From Flavobacterium sp. DG2-3 (GTDB taxonomy: Bacteria > Bacteroidota > Bacteroidia > Flavobacteriales > Flavobacteriaceae): a DNA stretch of 64,000 bases. Below, piece by piece: positions 9,071 through 16,976 of this stretch (position 1 is the stretch's first letter; each line of letters opens with the position of its first letter). A program made the position numbers and the translations under genes. Where the stretch lies: positions 186,001-250,000 of the forward strand of contig NZ_JAVAMB010000003.1 of NCBI RefSeq assembly GCF_030730925.1, read 5' to 3'. The notes under the pieces are model-generated. The model made no database searches. It was not told the origin of the DNA and saw only the letters and a program-made list of their open reading frames with translations.

Positions 9071-9649
9071 ATGAAAAAAATGTTAGTGATAGCTGCTTTA
9101 GCTATCTGCAGTTTTGCAAACGCACAAAAAGGAACAGTATTAGTAGGTGGAAACATCGGATACACTTCTGAAACTACTGACTTCAATGTTGGTGAAAGAA
9201 AAACAAACGAATTTAGTTTTTCTCCAAAAGTAGGTTACCAATTCCACGAAAACTGGACTGTTGGAGGTGAATTTACAGTTGCGTCTTCAAAAGATGATCA
9301 AGGAGTAAATGAATACAAAACAAATACTTCTAAATTTGGTGCATTTGTACGTTATACAATGCCATTAAGCCAAACTTTCTCTGTTTTTGCAGATTTAGGA
9401 GCTGGTTTCCAAAACAGAACTGAAAAAGACTACGTTGGAAACAACTATTCTAAAGCTAAAGCTGACGGAATGTACATTGGTGTTGTTCCTGCTCTTTTCA
9501 TCAACATGCAAAAAGGTTTTGGTCTTAACTTCAGTATCGGTGGATTGTCTTACGATACATTAAGCTATGATAACAATGGTCCAGATGTTAACAGATTTAA
9601 CTTCAACTTTGGACAAACATTTAACATTGGAATTTCTAAAAACTTCTAA
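9071..9649 (+). CDS. Small outer-membrane beta-barrel protein, paralog 1
   Basis: The 192-residue product has a signal peptide cut after about residue 18 (SFANA/QKG). Its body alternates amphipathic strands: GGNIGYTSET, FSFSPKVGYQF, WTVGGEFTV, FGAFVRYTMPL, FSVFADLGAGF, GLNFSIGGL, and a terminal FNFGQTFNIGISKNF ending in Phe. That pattern is an 8-strand OmpA/OmpX-like barrel ('porin family'). The next gene is a close paralog and both share the ends MKK.L and GISKNF/GVSKNF. The role is unknown, probably structural or adhesive in the outer membrane. It is followed by a strong terminator, so it is likely a single-gene unit. Confidence 0.8.
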   Translation: MKKMLVIAALAICSFANAQKGTVLVGGNIGYTSETTDFNVGERKTNEFSFSPKVGYQFHENWTVGGEFTVASSKDDQGVNEYKTNTSKFGAFVRYTMPLSQTFSVFADLGAGFQNRTEKDYVGNNYSKAKADGMYIGVVPALFINMQKGFGLNFSIGGLSYDTLSYDNNGPDVNRFNFNFGQTFNIGISKNF

Positions 9650-9674
9650 TCTTAAGTTTTATATTCAATTTCAG

Positions 9675-9702
9675 AAAGCGCTCCAAAGGGAGCGCTTTTT
9701 TT
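9675..9702 (+). terminator. Rho-independent terminator of barrel paralog 1
   Basis: A 10-bp perfect stem AAAGCGCTCC/GGAGCGCTTT with loop AAAG is followed by a T-run. Confidence 0.9.
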
Positions 9703-9872
9703 GTGCTTTATGTAAATTTAAAGTTTGCTGATTTGTAATAAAAAGATTATTTGTTAGGAGTTTGTTTTGAAGCCATTAATCAATTGTAAAGATTTGTATT
9801 TCTGATTATTATTGGCTGTGTGGTGGCATCGTTGTTGGTTAATATCTTACAAATTTTAAATTATAAACCATT

Positions 9873-10460
9873 ATGAAAAAAATGCTACTTATTCTTGCAT
9901 TGTCAGTTTTTGGCTTTGCAAATGCCCAAAAGGGAACAGTTTTAGTTGGCGGAAACATTAGCTATAACTCTAATAAAATCGATCGTGAAGATGCGCCAGC
10001 AAAAACAGATGCTTTCGCTTTTTCTCCAAAAGTTGGTTATCAATTTCATGAAAATTGGACCTCTGGAGTTGAGTTTGCTTTGATATCTTCAAAAAGTACA
10101 CTTGGAGAGGGGGAAGGAAAATCTAACGAATATAAAATTGGTGCATTTGTGCGATATACATATCCGTTAAGTGAAACTTTTTCAGTTTTTGCCGATCTAG
10201 GCGCTGGATTCAAAAGTCAAAAAGACAAAGGTTATGATGATGGATTACTTCAATATGAAAATAAAGGCAATGGTTTTTATACCGGTTTAACTCCCGCTCT
10301 TTTTATTAATATGAAAAAAGGTTTTGGTTTAAACTTTAGTATTGGTGGTTTAGGATATGAAACTTTGAGCTATGATAACGATGGAAATGATGTTGATTCT
10401 AGTCAATTTTACTTCAACTTTGGAAAAACGATAAACATCGGAGTTTCTAAAAACTTCTAA
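9873..10460 (+). CDS. Small outer-membrane beta-barrel protein, paralog 2
   Basis: The 195-residue product is a tandem-duplicate partner of the preceding gene. It shares the signal peptide layout (GFANA/QKGTVLVGGNISY) and most strands (AFSPKVGYQFHENWTSG, KIGAFVRYTYPLSETFSVF, GFGLNFSIGGLGYETLSYD), and it ends FGKTINIGVSKNF. The loops facing outward, for example around residues 35-50 and 118-135, differ most, which suggests divergence at surface-exposed sites. It has its own terminator, whose stem nearly duplicates that of paralog 1. Function beyond an outer-membrane barrel is not known. Confidence 0.8.
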   Translation: MKKMLLILALSVFGFANAQKGTVLVGGNISYNSNKIDREDAPAKTDAFAFSPKVGYQFHENWTSGVEFALISSKSTLGEGEGKSNEYKIGAFVRYTYPLSETFSVFADLGAGFKSQKDKGYDDGLLQYENKGNGFYTGLTPALFINMKKGFGLNFSIGGLGYETLSYDNDGNDVDSSQFYFNFGKTINIGVSKNF

Positions 10461-10481
10461 TTTCAGATTTTTATATATCAG

Positions 10482-10508
10482 AAAGCGTTCCAATTGGAGC
10501 GCTTTTTT
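10482..10508 (+). terminator. Rho-independent terminator of barrel paralog 2
   Basis: Stem AAAGCGTTCC/GGAGCGCTTT (one G.U pair) plus a T-run. It is almost identical to the terminator of paralog 1, so the duplication included the terminator. Confidence 0.88.
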
Positions 10509-10581
10509 TATGTATAAGGAAAATTATTTTATTGAGTTATTTTATTACTTTTTAAAGTCTATTTTCTTTTTCTGTTCGCTA

Positions 10582-10589
10582 TAATTTTG
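10582..10589 (+). promoter_or_regulatory. Putative promoter of the 36-residue peptide gene
   Basis: TAATTTTG followed by C, matching the TAnnTTTG -7 element, 28 bp before the ATG at 10618. Confidence 0.5.
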
Positions 10590-10617
10590 CGTATCAAAAA
10601 TATTAAATCAAAAAGCC

Positions 10618-10728
10618 ATGAAAGTTAGAAATATTGAAAAAGAAGAAATAAACAGAGAGGCTCTAATTACCAGAGTAATATGGTTTGTTTTAGGATTTAT
10701 AGTTTCTTTTATTCTTTGCAAACTTTAA
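10618..10728 (+). CDS. 36-residue single-pass membrane micropeptide, unknown function
   Basis: A short open frame runs from ATG 10618 to TAA 10726. The first about 20 residues are strongly charged (MKVRNIEKEEINREALITR). A single hydrophobic segment of about 14 residues follows (VIWFVLGFIVSFIL), then C-K-L. A consensus Bacteroidota promoter element lies 28 bp upstream and a strong terminator isolates it from the previous gene, which together argue for a real gene. The layout fits a small inner-membrane peptide with its N-terminus in the cytoplasm. I do not recognise a family. It could be a regulatory subunit of a larger membrane complex or a stress peptide; neither is shown. Confidence 0.55.
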   Translation: MKVRNIEKEEINREALITRVIWFVLGFIVSFILCKL

Positions 10729-10863
10729 AAATAATGCCAACTAAAGTGAAACCGAAACGAATCATAACTAAATTCAGTCTCATTTGTTGGCATGAAAAAC
10801 AAAAATTATCTCAGATACCACAATCTTATAATGATTTTTCCATAACTCACGTTTAGATTTTTT

Positions 10864-10923
10864 GCCACGAATTCACGAATAATTTTATACGCAATGATTT
10901 ATAAAAATTCGTGAATTCGTGGC
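10864..10923. repeat. Long inverted repeat, GCCACGAATTCACGAAT family, copy 1
   Basis: Arms 10864-10880 and 10907-10923 are perfect 17-bp reverse complements with a 26-bp spacer. A second copy is at 24516-24562. Confidence 0.85.
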
Positions 10924-10992
10924 GAATAAAACGTATTTTTGACCTTTAGATCCTCAATCTAAAATCTAAAATCAGAAATCTAAAATTTTAAA

Positions 10993-12339
10993 ATGAACTG
11001 GGAACAACTTTTATCTCTAAAGAAGCAAGGCGATACAGGCAAAAGATTACGTATAGAACAAGATGATACTCGTTTAGGATTTGAAGTCGATTATGACCGA
11101 ATTATATTTTCTGCTGCTTTTAGAAGTTTACAAGATAAGACACAAGTTATTCCGCTTTCTAAAACAGACTTCGTGCACACGCGTTTAACGCATAGTTTGG
11201 AAGTTTCTGTTGTCGGACGTTCGCTTGGACGTTTGGTAGGAAAAAAGATTATCGAGAAATATCCGTACTTGAAAGAAGTTCACGGTTATCACATGAATGA
11301 TTTCGGAGCTATTGTGGCGGCGGCTTCATTAGCGCACGACATCGGAAATCCGCCTTTTGGACATTCTGGTGAAAAAGCAATTGGAGAATATTTTTCTATC
11401 GGAAATGGCCAGAAATATAGAAATCAGCTGACAGATAAGCAATGGCAGGATTTAATTGATTTTGAAGGAAATGCTAACGGATTTTCAGTTCTAACGGCAA
11501 GCCGTCCAGGAATTGAAGGCGGACTTCGTATTTCGTATGCAACTTTAGGCGCTTTTATGAAATATCCGAAAGAAAGTCTTCCGAAAAAGCCAACCAATAA
11601 TATCGCAGATAAAAAATACGGTTTCTTTCAAACAGATAAATTATTCTTTGAAGAAGTCGCTAAAGATATGGGAATGATTGCCAATAAATCTGGAGATGAT
11701 ATTGGTTTTGAAAGACATCCTTTGGCATATTTGGTTGAAGCTGCAGATGATATTTGCTACACGATTATTGATTTTGAAGACGGAATAAATCTAGGTTTAG
11801 TTTCTGAAGATTTTGCTTTAGAATATTTGATTAATTTGGTCAAAGACAATATCGGAGTTTCAAAATACAAATCGTTAACTACCAAAGAAGATCGTATTTC
11901 TTATTTAAGAGCTTTGGCAATCGGAACTTTAATTAATGATGCTGTAAATGTTTTTGTTGAAAATGAAGAAGCAATTTTGGCAGGAAACTTTCCGTATGCT
12001 TTAACAGATAAAAGCAAATACAAAGCGCAGATGAATGATATTATCAAACTAAGTGTTGAAAAAATCTATCAGAGCCGAGAAGTAATCGAAAAAGAAATTG
12101 TGGGTTACCAGATTATCCAAACGCTGCTGGATAAATTTATAACAGCATACAATAATAAATACGACGGAACTGCTTCAAACTATGATAAATTGATTTTGAA
12201 AATGCTGCCAGAAAAGCATCATTTAGACAAAACCAATTTGTACGAACGTCTATTGCATATTTGTCATTACGTTTCGCTCTTAACAGACGGAAATGCGCTT
12301 GAACTGTATGAAATGATTCAGGGACAAAAAAAGCGTTAA
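10993..12339 (+). CDS. dgt: Deoxyguanosinetriphosphate triphosphohydrolase (dGTPase)
   Basis: A 448-residue HD-domain enzyme that splits dGTP into deoxyguanosine and triphosphate, trimming dNTP pools. The metal ligands are visible: H67 in RLTHSLEV, the HD pair H115-D116 in LAHDIGNPPFGHSGE, and a distal Asp in LVEAADDICYTIIDFED. The N-terminal R-R/FRSLQDKTQV pattern (around residue 42) is typical of Dgt. Length agrees with the type found in Bacteroidota. It appears monocistronic, with a strong bidirectional hairpin downstream against the convergent DUF3078 gene. Confidence 0.93.
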   Translation: MNWEQLLSLKKQGDTGKRLRIEQDDTRLGFEVDYDRIIFSAAFRSLQDKTQVIPLSKTDFVHTRLTHSLEVSVVGRSLGRLVGKKIIEKYPYLKEVHGYHMNDFGAIVAAASLAHDIGNPPFGHSGEKAIGEYFSIGNGQKYRNQLTDKQWQDLIDFEGNANGFSVLTASRPGIEGGLRISYATLGAFMKYPKESLPKKPTNNIADKKYGFFQTDKLFFEEVAKDMGMIANKSGDDIGFERHPLAYLVEAADDICYTIIDFEDGINLGLVSEDFALEYLINLVKDNIGVSKYKSLTTKEDRISYLRALAIGTLINDAVNVFVENEEAILAGNFPYALTDKSKYKAQMNDIIKLSVEKIYQSREVIEKEIVGYQIIQTLLDKFITAYNNKYDGTASNYDKLILKMLPEKHHLDKTNLYERLLHICHYVSLLTDGNALELYEMIQGQKKR

Positions 12340-12344
12340 AAAGA

Positions 12345-12385
12345 AAAAGCTTCTTTCAGAAATATTCTAAAAGAAGCTTTTTTTA
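12345..12385. terminator. Bidirectional terminator between dgt and the DUF3078 gene
   Basis: A 12-bp stem AAAAGCTTCTTT/AAAGAAGCTTTT with an A-run on the left and a T-run on the right, serving both convergent genes. Confidence 0.85.
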
Positions 12386-12403
12386 TAGCTGTATTTTTCT
12401 CTT

Positions 12404-13432
12404 TTATTTGAAAGCATAAACCAGACCAACACCCAAAACTTGTCTTAATTGCATTTTTGGTCCTTCGGTAACCTGGCTTTTTGTTCCTGTAGTTGGATCA
12501 ATAACGTCTTTTTTATTTTTAATGTCATCATCATAAATAATATGAACGCCGATATTAGCTTTAACATAGGCATTTACAACCAAGTCCAACCGTGTATCAT
12601 AATCAACATCCACATTTCCAAAGCGGTTTAAATAGTCGGTATATAAAGTGAGCCTGTTTTCATAAAAAACATTTTTATAAATTTCGCTTTTCATGTATCC
12701 AGTTAAAAGTATACCGAATTCGGCTTTTACCTTTTGACCCTCTTCAATTAAAATTTGCTGTGTCGGGTCTAAAGGATCTGGTGCATAAACAGCTTTTTTA
12801 ACACCAAAAGAACCTTGATTCGCCAAATTTTGATCTAATACTAAAGTGGTTTTTAACGTAATAGGTGAGAAATAAAAAGTTCTATTTTTCTCTTTATTCG
12901 AATTCTCAGCTCCGGCTCCTAGAAAGACATACGCTGGCGCAAAAGGTCTAGAGATTGGCACATCTCGGTTAGGATAATTATAACCGTTTGTAAATTGCGT
13001 GTTGAAATTAAACTTAGCTGAATAATACCAATTGGAAGCGGTATCTTTTCTAAAACCATAAGTAGAGTTGAATTGAACCGCATCATCCGTTTTTCTCATT
13101 TCAATATCATCCTGCTTATTTAGACCATATTTCATAATAAGTTCGTTAAACCATTTATGATTTCCTTTCAGATATGTTCTAGAAAATTCACCTTTAAATA
13201 AACCTGAGATAGAACTCGTTCCCCCAGCACTCCAGTTGACAAAAGCAATTTGTGAAAGGTCAAAGCCAAGTTGGTTTTTAGGTGTCCAGTTAGAAGGCGG
13301 TTTAGGTGCTTGATTTGGGCTTAAAGTGGTTTGTATAATCTGGGCAAAGTTATTAGAAGTACACAAAAGCAATAACAGCAAAAGGGTAGAACGCAATAAA
13401 TTCATTTTGGTAATTTTTTTTTGGTGTCGCAA
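12404..13432 (-). CDS. DUF3078 family exported protein
   Basis: The product is 342 residues. The second Met (start 13405) gives the better signal peptide, a run of leucines ending at NNFAQ, so the true product may be 333 residues. The body has alternating aromatic and polar strands (LGFDLSQIAFVNWSAGGTSSISGLF, WFNELIMKYGLNKQDD, FRKDTASNWYYSAKFNFNTQF, ENRLTLYTDYLNRFGNVDVDYD) and ends LRQVLGVGLVYAFK, consistent with an outer-membrane barrel. These features identify the Bacteroidota-specific DUF3078 family, whose function is unknown. It starts 5 bp after the dxs stop (32 bp with the second Met), so it is probably co-transcribed with dxs. Confidence 0.75.
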   Translation of the reverse strand: MRHQKKITKMNLLRSTLLLLLLLCTSNNFAQIIQTTLSPNQAPKPPSNWTPKNQLGFDLSQIAFVNWSAGGTSSISGLFKGEFSRTYLKGNHKWFNELIMKYGLNKQDDIEMRKTDDAVQFNSTYGFRKDTASNWYYSAKFNFNTQFTNGYNYPNRDVPISRPFAPAYVFLGAGAENSNKEKNRTFYFSPITLKTTLVLDQNLANQGSFGVKKAVYAPDPLDPTQQILIEEGQKVKAEFGILLTGYMKSEIYKNVFYENRLTLYTDYLNRFGNVDVDYDTRLDLVVNAYVKANIGVHIIYDDDIKNKKDVIDPTTGTKSQVTEGPKMQLRQVLGVGLVYAFK

Positions 13433-13437
13433 AATAA

Positions 13438-15225
13438 TTATTTTGAACCGTTAGAAAAAAGATTTATTAAACTTTTAACGTCAATTTTACACAATTGTTG
13501 CAGTTGATTTACTGTTCCGTGCTCTATAAACTCGTCTGGAACACCCAAAATTTCAATAGAATTTTTAAAATTATTTGATGCTGCAAACTCTAAAATAGCA
13601 CTTCCAAAACCACCATTTTTAACTCCATCTTCGATTGTAATTATGCTTTGGAAAGTTTTAAAAATGGTGTTTAATGTATTGATGTCTAGTGGTTTAATGA
13701 AGCTAAAGTTATAGTGTGCAATCTCCTCCGAATTGGTTGATTCTTTTAGAGCCTCTATAACATTATTTCCAATTGTTCCGGTCGATAGCACAGCAACTTT
13801 CGTACCATCTTTAAGGCATTTTGCTTGGTTCCAATTTATTTTTTCGTAATGTCCGAAATTTTCTACTTCCCAATTTGGGATGACTCCGCGGCCTCTTGGA
13901 TATCGAATGGCAATAGGATGATCTATTCCCAACTGAACTGTATACAAAATGTTTTGCAATTCAATTTCGTTTAACGGAGCATAGATAACCATATTCGGAA
14001 TCGAACGCAGATACGCAATGTCAAAAACACCATGATGCGTTGCGCCGTCTTCGCCTACCAAACCTGCACGGTCGAGGCAAAAAATGACAGGAAGATTTTG
14101 CAGTGCCACATCATGAATGACCTGATCGTAGGCACGCTGTAAAAAAGTCGAATAAATATTGCAATACACAACCATTCCCTGAGTAGCCATTCCTGCTGCC
14201 AAAGTAACGGCATGCTGTTCGGCAATTCCCACATCAAAAGCGCGATCTGGCAATTCGTCCATCATAAATTTTAAAGAACTTCCTGATGGCATTGCCGGAG
14301 TGATTCCGATTATTTTTTCATTCTTTTTGGCTAAATCTAAAATGGTCAAGCCAAAGACGTCCTGATATTTTGGAGGAAGATTTTCTTCCGATTTTAAATG
14401 AATTTCTCCCGTTGAAGCGTCAAATTTTCCAGGCGCGTGATATTTGACCTGATTTTCTTCTGCCTGCTGCAATCCTTTTCCTTTTGTTGTTACTATATGA
14501 AGGAATTTTGGACCTTTTATCTTTTTTAAACGATTTAATTCTTTAATCAATTTCGGAAGATCATGACCGTCAATAGGGCCAGAATAATCAAAATTCAGCG
14601 ATTTTATAATGTTATTCTGCCTCGGGTTTTTTCCGTTTTTAACCGAAGTAAGGTATTTTTTTAAAGCACCCACACTTGGGTCAATTCCGATGGCATTATC
14701 GTTTAAAATTACCAGGATATTGGCATCGGTAACACCTGCGTGGTTCAAGCCTTCAAACGCCATTCCGCTTGCGATAGACGCATCGCCAATAATCGCAATA
14801 TGCTCTTTTTCAAAATCGCCTTTTAGTTTAGAAGCAATCGCCATTCCGAGCGCTGCAGAAATTGAAGTAGAAGAGTGGCCAACGCCAAAAGTGTCATAAA
14901 CGCTTTCACTTCTTTTCGGGAAACCAGAAACTCCATCAATTTGCCTGTTGGTGTGGAAAATTTCTTTTCTTTCTGTCAGGATTTTGTGTCCGTAAGCCTG
15001 ATGTCCCACATCCCAAACCAATAAATCATCTGGAGTATTAAAAACATAATGCAGTGCAATTGTAAGTTCTACAACGCCGAGACTCGCTCCTAAATGGCCT
15101 TCTTTTACAGAAACGATGTCAATAATAAACTGACGAAGTTCCTGAGCAACTTGCGTAAGCTGTTCTTCTTTTAAAAGACGTAAATCAGCAGGATTATATA
15201 TGTTGGAAAGTAAATCGCTTTTCAT
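13438..15225 (-). CDS. dxs: 1-deoxy-D-xylulose-5-phosphate synthase
   Basis: A 595-residue thiamine-diphosphate enzyme, taking the Met at 15225 (MKSDLLSNIYNP); an ATG 18 bp further up is in frame but adds a non-conserved MLFTFT. It condenses pyruvate and glyceraldehyde-3-phosphate, the first step of the MEP isoprenoid pathway. Visible elements are GHQAYGHKILTER, GVGHSSTSISAALG, the ThDP motif GDASIASGMAFEGLNHAG...NDN, YHAPGKFD, and the second-domain DRAGLVGEDGATHHG. Length is slightly below the usual 620. It lies upstream of a DUF3078 gene with a 5-bp gap. Confidence 0.95.
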   Translation of the reverse strand: MKSDLLSNIYNPADLRLLKEEQLTQVAQELRQFIIDIVSVKEGHLGASLGVVELTIALHYVFNTPDDLLVWDVGHQAYGHKILTERKEIFHTNRQIDGVSGFPKRSESVYDTFGVGHSSTSISAALGMAIASKLKGDFEKEHIAIIGDASIASGMAFEGLNHAGVTDANILVILNDNAIGIDPSVGALKKYLTSVKNGKNPRQNNIIKSLNFDYSGPIDGHDLPKLIKELNRLKKIKGPKFLHIVTTKGKGLQQAEENQVKYHAPGKFDASTGEIHLKSEENLPPKYQDVFGLTILDLAKKNEKIIGITPAMPSGSSLKFMMDELPDRAFDVGIAEQHAVTLAAGMATQGMVVYCNIYSTFLQRAYDQVIHDVALQNLPVIFCLDRAGLVGEDGATHHGVFDIAYLRSIPNMVIYAPLNEIELQNILYTVQLGIDHPIAIRYPRGRGVIPNWEVENFGHYEKINWNQAKCLKDGTKVAVLSTGTIGNNVIEALKESTNSEEIAHYNFSFIKPLDINTLNTIFKTFQSIITIEDGVKNGGFGSAILEFAASNNFKNSIEILGVPDEFIEHGTVNQLQQLCKIDVKSLINLFSNGSK

Positions 15226-15279
15226 TGTAAAGGTAAAAAGCAAATTTACGGTTTTAAATTTAATTTCTTTTACAGCGTC

Positions 15280-15918
15280 TTATTTCAATAAAATAGGCAC
15301 AGAATATTGCATTCTGGTTTTTTTTCCGTTCGATTCGCCAGGCTGCCATTTCGGGCATAAACTTAAAACCCTGATAATTTCTTTTTGCAAGGGTTCTTCA
15401 ACCGCTGGAGAACATTCAAGAAAAGATACAGAACCATTTTTTTCTACCGCAAAGGCTAGAGTGAAATTGAGTTTCCAGTAATTAACATCTTGTGGCTTTT
15501 TATATTCTTTCATAAAAAAAGTATGAAACTGTTCAATGCCGCCAGGGAATTCTGCATTGGTATTCGAAAGAGGTTTTATAGTTGGTGAAGAATCTTCTTT
15601 TTTTGCTTTATCAGTTTTTGAAGTTTTGTTTGCCTCAATTTCTTTAGATGCGATTGATGTTGTTTGTTTTAATTCAGTTTGCTCTGCTTTCGTTAAATCT
15701 CGTGGAGTTTGCTCTGTCTTTTTCTTGCTTATTGTAGTTGTATCAATAGCTACTGATTTTGTTGTTGAAGTATCTTTAACAACTTTAATATTTTTAACTT
15801 CTTGTTGCTTGTCTTCTTTGTTTTGACAACTGAAAAAAGCCACACTTATAACTGCATACAGTGATGGCAAAAACAATTTGCAATTAATTTTAGCAGTTAT
15901 TTTATGTTTTATTTTCAT
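15280..15918 (-). CDS. TonB C-terminal-domain protein, small lipoprotein form
   Basis: The 212-residue product has a short N-terminal hydrophobic segment ending in a lipobox-like FFSC. A Lys/Thr/Glu-rich linker follows (residues about 35-120). The C-terminal TonB_C-like domain contains AEFPGGIEQFHTFFMKEYK, LAFAVEKNGSVSFLEC, VLSLCPKWQPGESNGKKTR and YSVPILL. This domain normally contacts TonB-dependent receptors. Without ExbB/ExbD neighbours and with a lipoprotein-like start, a role as a true energy transducer is uncertain. Its start overlaps the end of the upstream paralog by 4 nt (ATGA), so the two are translationally coupled. Confidence 0.7.
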   Translation of the reverse strand: MKIKHKITAKINCKLFLPSLYAVISVAFFSCQNKEDKQQEVKNIKVVKDTSTTKSVAIDTTTISKKKTEQTPRDLTKAEQTELKQTTSIASKEIEANKTSKTDKAKKEDSSPTIKPLSNTNAEFPGGIEQFHTFFMKEYKKPQDVNYWKLNFTLAFAVEKNGSVSFLECSPAVEEPLQKEIIRVLSLCPKWQPGESNGKKTRMQYSVPILLK

Positions 15919-16829
15919 TTTTCAAGGACTATTGGGAAACTAAATTTTTCTCTTGTTCTTTTTCCATTTTGTTCACCAGGAATCCATTTAGGGCATAGAT
16001 TTAAAACGCGTGTTATTTCTGACTCTAATTGAGGATCAATATCTTTTGGAAATTGAAACGCTGTTAATGAACCGTCTTTTCCTATCACGAATGAAACAAT
16101 AATGCGATCTGTTGTGTTTTCAACTTCTTCGGGTATTTTAAATTCTTCGGCAAAAAACTCATAGAAAGCGTTAATTCCATTTGGGTAGTCTGCATTTTTT
16201 ACAATTGCAGCTCCCATGTAGACGATTTCATTATTTTTTAGAATAGAGTCGTTTGCAATTTTTTTTTCAGCTAAAGACTGATTTTCCTCATAAGTGATTT
16301 CTGTGCAATCTTTTTGAGTAGTATGATTAGATTTTGTCTGATTCTCCAAAACTATTTCTCCAGTTGTTCTCTTAATGGTTTTTTTATTGTGATCACTATT
16401 TTGTTTCAATGGTGGAGCTGGCGGCGGCGGAATTTGTTTACTATTTCCATCCTGTTTTTCATCCTCTACAATTTCGATTTTATCAATTTTATTTTTATTT
16501 CCATTTTTATCTGCACAACTAAACAAAGTAGTTCCCATTGCTACAAATAAAGCCAATAGAAACATTTTAGAATAATTAGTTTGAGAATATAAAACGCGAT
16601 TAGGAATTTGAATAGTAATGCTATCTAACTGCGATTGTTTAAATCTGCCACAAATTTTTTCGTTTTGATTTTGAATAAAATAATGTTGAATTTCTTCAGG
16701 AAACATAGATGTAAAATCAATGACCGTTTTAGAACAGCTCATGCAGAAGCGGCCATTATCTTTTGGCGTCATTTTGTCCCAGTTTTCTTGGCACGGTTCC
16801 GGAATTGTGATTTTATAATTTGTTTCCAT
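15915..16829 (-). CDS. TonB C-terminal-domain protein with Cys-rich cytoplasmic head
   Basis: This 304-residue protein begins with a cysteine-rich domain: C14, C32, C35 and a later C in KICGRF, arranged C-x17-C-x2-C as in a possible zinc knuckle. A hydrophobic segment follows at about residues 87-105 (MFLLALFVAMGTTLFSC), then a Pro-rich linker (QIPPPPAPPLK) and a C-terminal TonB_C-type domain (ADYPNGINAFYEFFAEEF, VSFVIGKDGSLTAFQF, LNLCPKWIPGEQNGKRTREKF). The C-terminal domain is paralogous to that of the coupled downstream gene. Family knowledge: such heads occur in Bacteroidota 'energy transducer TonB' proteins. Whether it binds metal or senses redox is unknown. Confidence 0.7.
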   Translation of the reverse strand: METNYKITIPEPCQENWDKMTPKDNGRFCMSCSKTVIDFTSMFPEEIQHYFIQNQNEKICGRFKQSQLDSITIQIPNRVLYSQTNYSKMFLLALFVAMGTTLFSCADKNGNKNKIDKIEIVEDEKQDGNSKQIPPPPAPPLKQNSDHNKKTIKRTTGEIVLENQTKSNHTTQKDCTEITYEENQSLAEKKIANDSILKNNEIVYMGAAIVKNADYPNGINAFYEFFAEEFKIPEEVENTTDRIIVSFVIGKDGSLTAFQFPKDIDPQLESEITRVLNLCPKWIPGEQNGKRTREKFSFPIVLEK

Positions 16830-16903
16830 AAATGAATTTCAGAGAATAAATGTAGAAAAAAATATGTTGCAAAAAAGCAAGTAGCGGTTTGCGAAATTTT
16901 ATT

Positions 16904-16976
16904 TGAGGCAATAAATAAAATTAATTGCCTCAAAAAATCATTATATTTGAGTTGATTAATTTTATTTATTGCCTCA
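16904..16976. promoter_or_regulatory. Palindromic operator/promoter of fic
   Basis: A perfect 22-bp inverted repeat (arms 16904-16925 and 16955-16976) surrounds a TATATTTG promoter element at 16942-16949 and runs into the A of the fic start codon. The octamer TTGCCTCA or its complement occurs three times: 16904-16911 (reverse), about 16925-16932, and 16969-16976. This looks like a multi-site operator, probably for autoregulation by the winged-helix tail of the Fic protein (inference). Confidence 0.7.

Noticed and set aside
16925..16975. Fic start at the upstream TTG
   Set aside because: It lies inside the promoter palindrome and upstream of the TATATTTG element, so it would not be transcribed.
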